Assembly (NCBI RefSeq): GCF_030052815.1 | Contig: NC_079504.1 | Span: 87,983,415-88,047,414 of the forward strand | DNA length: 64,000 nt | Direction of reading: 5' to 3' | DNA from: Hevea brasiliensis | Lineage: Eukaryota; Streptophyta; Magnoliopsida; Malpighiales; Euphorbiaceae | Shown: positions 58,263 to 64,000 of the stretch, in pieces | Layout of the letters: every line of letters starts with the position of its first letter | Position numbering within the stretch: position 1 is the stretch's first letter | Program-made: the position numbers and the translations under genes | Notes under the pieces: generated by a model | Database searches by the model: none | The model's input: the letters and a program-made list of their open reading frames with translations, nothing else | Told to the model about the DNA's origin: nothing

Positions 58263-59314
58263 GGCATTTAGTGATCCATATTCCTCCTAAAAAGGAAGAA
58301 TCAGAAGATGTGGAATCCATTATTGAAACAAACAATGGAACCGTAGCAATATCATTTGCCAGAACCAGGTCGAGAAACTCGTTCTCAGGAAGAACTGTAG
58401 TTTCAGAACCGATTATTCCTAGGACTTCCTTATCAGGAATAGACCTAGATAGGTTCAGCTCTATTGGAATCCATAGAACTGAAGAACAAGTAGCTCAACC
58501 CATTTATGGCCCAGAGAGCACAGTTTCAAGCCCAATAGAAACAGTAAGCCTTAAAAGGCCAGAAAGCCCAACACCTTCAGATATGGGTTATGATAAAGAA
58601 AGCGTTAGGACCCAACAATCTAAAAGGATTATGGCCATAACTAAAGAAGAAAGCCCATTTGAAAAATGGTTTCAGATGACTTTCTCATTAGAAAAGCAGC
58701 AAGCATATCTAAAAGAATATGCGAAATACAAAAGTAAAGAAGGACTTAAAAGTTTCCCAGAGTTTGTAAGGTTTATCTTAACCTGCAAGAAACAGTCTTA
58801 TCCAGACTTTGAAAATCAACAGTTCTTAGCCACGCTAGAGTCAGCCTATAGGAACTATATCACTCCTAAAGGAAAAACTCTAAGAGGTGTACATCCACCT
58901 TTAACAGAGATATCTTATAAGGTATCGGACAATCAAGAGTATGAGTGTTCACCCTTCTCTAGGTTAGATAAGCAAGGTAATTATGCCAACCTCAGCTTAT
59001 ACACCATAGGACAACAACTAAGCAGGGTAGAAACTCAACTACAAACCTTTAAATCAAGGGAGTACAAACCTGAAAAGGGAGAAACCTCAAAACAAACCAC
59101 AGAGAAAAGGGTTTTATTTAAACCAATGGAAACTGAACAATCCCCTATTAAACTAGGAGATCATTCAGAAATAGTTAACGAACTAACTAAAAGGTTAGCT
59201 GAACTAGGATTGGATGCTAAGGATTCTAAAAAGAAAACTATAGCCCCCTTAACTAAAACTTTGAGTTTTCAAGAAGAGCTGGAAAAAAGGTTAAGAAATC
59301 TTAACATTGCTCCT
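58263..59314 (+). pseudogene. Endogenous caulimovirid polyprotein fragment (post-movement/capsid region)
   Basis: A long open frame, Ser/Thr- and Lys/Glu-rich. It holds an RTRSRNSF-containing, proline-bounded N-terminal stretch like the end of a caulimovirid movement protein, then an FVRFILTCKKQSYPDF region and a YTIGQQLSRVETQLQ helix. I assign it to Caulimoviridae, nearest the petuvirus/florendovirus type, by its style and by the flanking viral pol; this is weaker than the RT assignment. At 59315 it is fused in frame to a displaced RNase H piece. Movement core, protease and most of RT are missing. Confidence 0.6.
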
Positions 59315-59481
59315 GTTCTCTGTGTACAAAAGTTCGAATCTGATTTATTGAATCAGAAATTCCTTATAAGGGTTGATTGTAAAAGTGCAAAAGAAATATT
59401 AATGAAAGATGTTAAAAACATTGCATCTAAACAGATATTTGCAAGATGGCAGGCTATTTTGTCTGTATTTGATTTTGAAAT
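59315..59481 (+). repeat. 167-bp caulimovirid RNase H copy, inverted relative to 61598-61764
   Basis: Reads the RNase H segment around LIRVDCKSAKEILMKDVKN and SKQIFARWQAILSVFDF. The same 167 bp occur on the minus strand at 61598-61764 with only a few differences. Both ends are abrupt, indicating a rearrangement junction and not gene structure. Confidence 0.85.
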
Positions 59482-60269
59482 AATTGAGACGCCGGACACT
59501 TCGACGCAAGGATCGACACACTTTTAGTAGTACGTGGCGTTGTAGCTAGTGATTGCTCTACCTTCCACTAGTGAAGGGCTTAAGCGGTTACTAGTTTCCA
59601 GCCGATATACTACTTACTTGACACAGAAGAAGAAGAGTCTTAAAAATTATTATTATTAAGTAAGATATCTAGAAACTGAATAATAACTCTAAATAGGACT
59701 AACAACCTTTGATGTTCTCTACAATCACACCAGTCGTTATGGGTTTCTGCATGATAATTACACAAATCATTACCGTTTTCTACCAAAGCTAGTCTAAACA
59801 ATTCTACTTCACGTCTATTAGTCAAATCAAGTGTACGTAAATAAAATAAAAGACGATTAATAAAAGTAGACATAAATAGTAAATATGAACAGTTTCTGAT
59901 GCACAGGATCCCTTTAAGGGCAAGTGCAGAGCATACTTAGTTATGATGCTTACAGTGCTTCTAATAAATAGTATACTTGATAATCAAACTTACCAGAGGG
60001 TTGTCCAAGAAGATCCACAATGTCATGGGACTTAGCTTCTAATTCTTTGTTTAAATTTTTAGCTTGATCTATTAAAACATCTAATTCATCACTCACTTTA
60101 TTAAAAGAAGATTCAATTGAGGAGATAGAAGAAAAACTCATATATTTTATTGATATGAAAACAGTACACTCACAGAAGCAAAGCAGAGAAAACAAATTGA
60201 GAAATCTCACACTATTTTACAACTTATTCTCTAAGATACATTATGCTTCATAAGCAAGTCGGGAGGCCT
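59482..60269 (-). other. Caulimovirid intergenic/leader region with small ORFs
   Basis: Lies downstream of the viral promoter on the minus strand. Two small ORFs are seen: one from 60141 to 59950 (starts MSFSSISSIESSF, 63 residues, coiled-coil-like) and one at 59873-59640 (77 residues, with a CNYHAETHNDWCDC Cys/His cluster). I do not recognise a function for either. No initiator-tRNA primer site was found here. Confidence 0.45.
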
Positions 60270-60315
60270 TCTTATACAAGTTAGAAGGAATCTTTAGACG
60301 TCACGGCATGCGTCA
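60270..60315 (-). promoter_or_regulatory. as-1-like element and TATA box of caulimovirid promoter
   Basis: Minus strand TGACGCATGCCGTGACG (60315-60299): two TGACG motifs spaced by 7 bases, the exact as-1 arrangement bound by TGA bZIP factors in the CaMV 35S promoter. A TATAAGA box follows at 60276-60270, 23 bp further on. This is the expected layout and position (after the last ORF, before the leader) for a pararetrovirus promoter. Confidence 0.75.
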
Positions 60316-60389
60316 CTTTAAGTGGCAGACAGGATGAGGTGGAGTTTGACAGAGGCTACTTTTATAGCTGGCAGGAATCTTTAATCCCT

Positions 60390-61532
60390 TTACAGTTGAT
60401 AATGGTCTTGGCTGTCTTCCCAATATTGTCCTTCCATATCAGTATCGCTGTCGCTTTCTTCCTTTTGATGAGACTTAGAGCACTCCGCAGCATCTTTTGC
60501 TTTTGAGGTGGATGCTTTTGAGCTGGCTTCTTTGTCGTCTTCTTGTAGTGCGCTAAAAAGTTGTCGGCAAAGCTCTTCTTTCGGCACTAATTTGAGTAGG
60601 TCTTTCAATAAATCTGACAGACCGGATGAGACTGATGGACTTGGCAGTGATGGCTTTTTAGCCAGAGTGATTAGTCCTTTAGAGGAATAAATAGAGGGTG
60701 GCTCAAAAAAGTCACATTTATCCCACCATTTAATTAGGACTCTTCTGGTTAACCAGGGAACATGGTCGGTAGAGAATTCCCCGAACCTTTTCATTTTCTT
60801 TTTTGAGATAATATAATCCCATCTGACTATCCATGGAATTTTATAAAGGATAGTAAAAAGTAATCTTGAATCCTTTAAGGATTTATTTGAATCGGTAAAC
60901 TGTTCATAAACAGTTCGAACCTTATTAGGTAGAGAAATGGGATATAATCCCTAGTTAAAGAACCATTCATAGAACCATGAAGGAAATTCCCATGATTCTT
61001 TGTCTAACTGGAATTGAATGAACCAGCTAAACTTTTTCTGCCTATTCTTGTAGATTAAGGCACCAGACCAGGCAATCATATAATCAAAATAATTAAAGTA
61101 CCTGGGTTTACCGAAATTCAACTCCTTTTGTTTAAAGAGTGAATCTCCCCAATCATCGTAGGATATAACCCTTTTGATGATAAATTTGCTAAATGCCCAC
61201 TCATTAGCGGACCTTTCTGTAGGTGAGAAGACCACTGAATCGGTCTCTGCTAAGATAGCTTGATAATAAGTGTAGTCCTTTGGTAAATAAGGATTCACTA
61301 TGTGATGTTCAGTGTAAAAATTGGCAACCTCATAAGGTTTCAAATCTTTATGTTTCCTGTCTATTGGCATAAGGAAACAGTAACTGATGTAGGGGTAATT
61401 AACCTCTTTTGCATTATTTGCCTCGACACTGATAGCATAAGCGTCGTCTCTGAGTTTGTCCATCATTTTAGACGGAGGTGGAGATACCTCGTGTGTCCGT
61501 TTTGACGGAGTTACTGAGGCCTTTGAACTCAT
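60390..61532 (-). pseudogene. Caulimovirid downstream ORF (ORF2-like), one stop
   Basis: Minus-strand frame from ATG at 61532 to about 60390 with a single in-frame stop at 60951-60953. The central part is Trp/Tyr/Phe-rich (RYFNYFDYMIAWSGALIY region) and the end is acidic and Ser/Lys-rich. It starts inside the 3' end of the RNase H frame, overlapping it by about 65 bases. Florendovirus-type endogenous viruses have an ORF of unknown function after RNase H, which fits. No enzymatic motif is visible. Confidence 0.6.
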
Positions 61533-62185
61533 GTCCTGTAAGGAATTCACGTGTCAAGAAATCAGGCAATGAGTTAGTTTCTCCTTTAATAAACTCAATT
61601 TCAAAATCAAATACAGACAAAATAGCCTGCCATCTTGCAAATATCTGTTTAGATGCGATGTTTTTAACATCTTTCATTAATATTTCTTTTGCACTTTTAC
61701 AATCAACCCTTATAAGGAATTTCTGATTCAATAAATCAGATTTGAACTTTTGTACACAGAGAACTATAGATAATATTTCTTTCTTAACCGTAGAGTAATT
61801 AGCTCTAGGTCCTGTCCAAATTCCACTGGTAAATCTGACTAGGGTTTCTTTGGCATCTAGTTTTTGTTTTAAGATTCCTCCGTACCCGATGTCAGATGCG
61901 TCAGTTTCCACTACCTTTAAGGCAGATGGATGAGGAATTGCCAGACAGGGAAGGGTTTTAACCTTTTGTTTTATCCGTTTAACAGATAAAGTATGTTCTT
62001 TGGTCCATGGGCTTGGGTTTTTTCTGAGTCTTTGGAATAAAGGTTTTGCATCATGGGCCAGGTTTTTATAGAAGTCTGAGACATAGTTAAGGCTTCCTAA
62101 AAATCGTTGAAGTTGGGTTTTTTCTTTTATTTCATCAGGAAATTTACTTGCAAACTCTATGGCTCGATCAATAGAAATAATTGAT
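61468..62185 (-). pseudogene. Caulimovirid reverse transcriptase C-terminus and RNase H
   Basis: The frame is open from the right junction near 62185 through the RT connection region (TQLQRFLGSLNYVSDFY near 62110-62060) and RNase H (VETDASDIGYGGILKQKL with the first catalytic Asp; KKEILSIVLCVQKF with Glu; LIRVDCKSAK with Asp), ending after LPDFLTREFL at 61468. The RT catalytic part is missing. Such sequences are integrated, non-infectious genome relics. Confidence 0.85.
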
Positions 62186-62318
62186 CCTTGTTCAATGTTG
62201 ATGAAGAAGCACCAGTGCCTATGCCATTATTTAGAGGACCCATCACCAGAGCCAGAGCTAGAGAGCTGCAAGCATTGGTGTTCGAGCATTGTGAGCACAA
62301 GGGGGATCAAAATTGCCA
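62186..62318 (+). pseudogene. Gypsy pol C-terminal tail
   Basis: Encodes a short segment with PLFRGPITRARARELQALV, the GPxTRARA-type tail found at the 3' end of many plant Gypsy polyproteins, followed by a purine-rich ACAAGGGGGATCAAAA that could be the polypurine tract. It abuts the viral block on the left. Confidence 0.5.
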
Positions 62319-63027
62319 TGTTGGACTTTCTTGCATATTGTTGGAATCTAGGTGGATCATTCTCACACAAGTTGGCATGGGAGACTTGACAAGTGGCGCC
62401 ACATCAGCGTGACTTCGCCACATCAGCATGACTTGGCACAAGACCATTTGGCCAAGTGGATTGGAGGAGCTTCTTATGCTTATTTGGATTTGCCATGTGT
62501 CGATACCTTTGTTGGTCCCCACTACATTAAAAAGGTCGCTACCACCTAAAGTGTTCTTGCTAACTTATGGTCCCCACTACATAAAGGGCTGCCATAAAGC
62601 AAGTGGTCCCAAATGGTCCCCCCCCCTATGGAAACGCCCCATCTGATTGAGGAGCCTTTTATTTTTGTCTTTTTAGCCATGTTGGCACACTTTTAGGGTT
62701 TTAGAGATGCTATATATAACCCAAGATATTCAGATTGTATGGGTAGCCTTCATTTTTCTAGTTTAAGTGTGAGTATTAGGGAGAGAACTCCATTGCTGGA
62801 GCTTGAGTTTCTTCTATGTTTCTTCCATGTTTCTTGAAAGAACTTGGATTCTAGCAGCATGAACCCCTTGCTAGTCTTATTTTGATGATCAATATGCTTT
62901 AGCTTGTTACTATTTGTGTATTGACACTTGGGTTTTCAATCTGAAATTCTGCCTTGTTTGGATGATTAAAGATCTTGGTTCCAATATTTAGATGTTGTGT
63001 TTCTTGGCATCCTAGGAGTGCTCATCA
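62319..63027 (+). mobile_element. Gypsy-type LTR of about 0.7 kb
   Basis: Lies between a polypurine-like tract on the left and a primer binding site on the right. It contains a TATA box (GCTATATATAACCC, near 62708) at a typical promoter position. Exact ends are uncertain (start TGTTGGACTT at 62319 or TGTTGGAATC at 62339; end TCATCA at 63027 or CTCA at 63024). It has no relation to the giant LTRs and no 5S-like block. Confidence 0.6.
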
Positions 63028-63030
63028 TTT

Positions 63031-63042
63031 TGGTATCAGAGC
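63031..63042 (+). other. Primer binding site, initiator-Met tRNA
   Basis: TGGTATCAGAGC, exact match to the usual plant LTR-retrotransposon primer site, just after the LTR. Confidence 0.9.
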
Positions 63043-64000
63043 CTTGGCATCTAACAAGGTATTTATCCATTAAAACTTCTTTTTCTTTTCTGTTTGGTTA
63101 ACTATAATAGTCAGCCATTGTAGGACCTTTAGATATCTATTAGTTTCATCATCTAGTGCCTTGTTCTTTGTAGCCAAATCAAATCTGCATTTTAGGGTAC
63201 TGATTTTTTTCTTTTTTTTTGTTTGAACTCTTGCTGGCTGAAACTTGGTAGTCTTAATTTTAGTGTAGGATTTTGCTTAATCTTAGATTAAATCTCTTGT
63301 TCATCTTGTTTTCTTTGAGCTTGTCTGTAGGATTAGAGTTAATCAAGCTGAAACCTATCTTTGACACTAACTATTTGCCTCTTGAGTTATATGATATCAA
63401 GTCTGAGTATGTTAAATTGGGTAATTAATGCTTGGGATGTGCCTGTGTGCTAGTGGGTAGAGCTTGATTTGGATTGCCAAAATACTTGAGTGGTATCAGT
63501 ATTTGATTCTGCAATTTTTATCCTTTGCATCAGTATAAAAAAAAAAAGAAAAAAAAAAAAGAAAAGGAGATTGGATTGTAAGCTGAGTTGTGTTGTGCTG
63601 AAAAAAAAAAATTGACAAGCTGACATAAGTGATGAAATTGTGAATTGTGGAGTTAAACATTGAATTTGAGCCTGATAATCTACCAACAACTTTGGGTATT
63701 ACTAGACACATCACATGCCATATTTGATGTGAAAATTCCACTGTTTGCCTATCGAACCAAAATTTGCGGCAAACCTGATCAAATTGAGTTAACACACCAA
63801 ACCAACCCAGAAAGCTCCGAAATTTTGCAGGCTGATTATACTCCATCTCAGTAGCTTTTGTGTCAATTTTCAGGGTTTTGTGACATTGTTTGCCTACCGA
63901 ACCAAAATTTTGCGGCAGACCTAGTCAAATTTCGTTCACCTAGTAAACTCATCCAGAAACTCCTGAAATTTTACCAGTAGTTAGTCAGTATTGGGATGCC
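63043..64000 (+). other. Retrotransposon leader with diverged internal repeats
   Basis: Non-coding sequence with A-rich runs at 63536-63562 and 63601-63611. Two related units of about 145-150 bp begin TTTGCCTAYCGAACCAAAAT at about 63744 and 63889, each continuing with RGCAGACCT/GGCAAACCT and an AAATTTTRC block. Gag is not reached before the window ends. Confidence 0.5.

Noticed and set aside
58271..59527. 418-residue ORF as one host gene
   Set aside because: It is a chimera of a viral polyprotein piece, a displaced RNase H piece and leader sequence.

Overview
This is a plant nuclear window, almost certainly from a eudicot. It holds one spliced host gene with canonical GT-AG introns, and nearly everything else is retrotransposon sequence. 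A woody Malpighiales or Euphorbiaceae genome is a guess from overall look only; nothing in the window proves it.

Left part (1-17497). Two abutting pieces of very long Ty3/Gypsy LTRs (1-4773) precede the only intact host gene, a six-exon receptor-like cytoplasmic kinase of subfamily VII, PBL17-like, 435 residues (5554-15753, + strand). Its third intron (8151-13671) has grown to 5.5 kb. It holds an antisense Gypsy remnant (PBS, gag and protease, no polymerase) that is itself split by a 989-bp insertion, a 737-bp Mutator-type MITE with a 10-bp target duplication, and a 139-bp inverted repeat that looks perfect. A second Mutator-type MITE (838 bp) lies 325 bp after the stop codon.

Middle part (17498-53258). 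This is a deeply nested retrotransposon cluster. It includes a 3.1-kb solo LTR inside another LTR, a complete Cassandra TRIM with a 5S rRNA-like module in each LTR, and an RTE-type LINE (21913-30696, 10-bp target duplication) split by a Copia solo LTR and a Gypsy solo LTR. A Tekay/Del-like chromovirus on the minus strand (LTRs at 32753-35060 and 46375-49781) sits inside a Copia element whose gag and RT now lie on either side of it. The gag of that chromovirus is cut by a solo LTR that is in turn cut by another solo LTR. Most insertions can be ordered from clean 5-bp target duplications.

Right part (53259-64000). A Gypsy protease scrap is followed by a second chromovirus (minus strand, 3.1-kb 3' LTR plus integrase and chromodomain). 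Next comes a rearranged endogenous caulimovirid (58263-62185), resembling the florendovirus/petuvirus group, with head-to-head pieces and an as-1-like promoter. The window ends in a Gypsy pol tail, an LTR, an initiator-tRNA primer site and a leader.

Most notable observation: all nine giant (3-3.7 kb) Gypsy LTR copies or fragments that include the LTR start region carry a short sense-strand block resembling the internal promoter of 5S rRNA. It lies about 160-185 bp from the LTR start. This parallels the known 5S module of Cassandra, one copy of which sits in the same window. No element here looks fully intact in coding capacity, so the cluster is mainly a record of nested insertion, solo-LTR formation and deletion.
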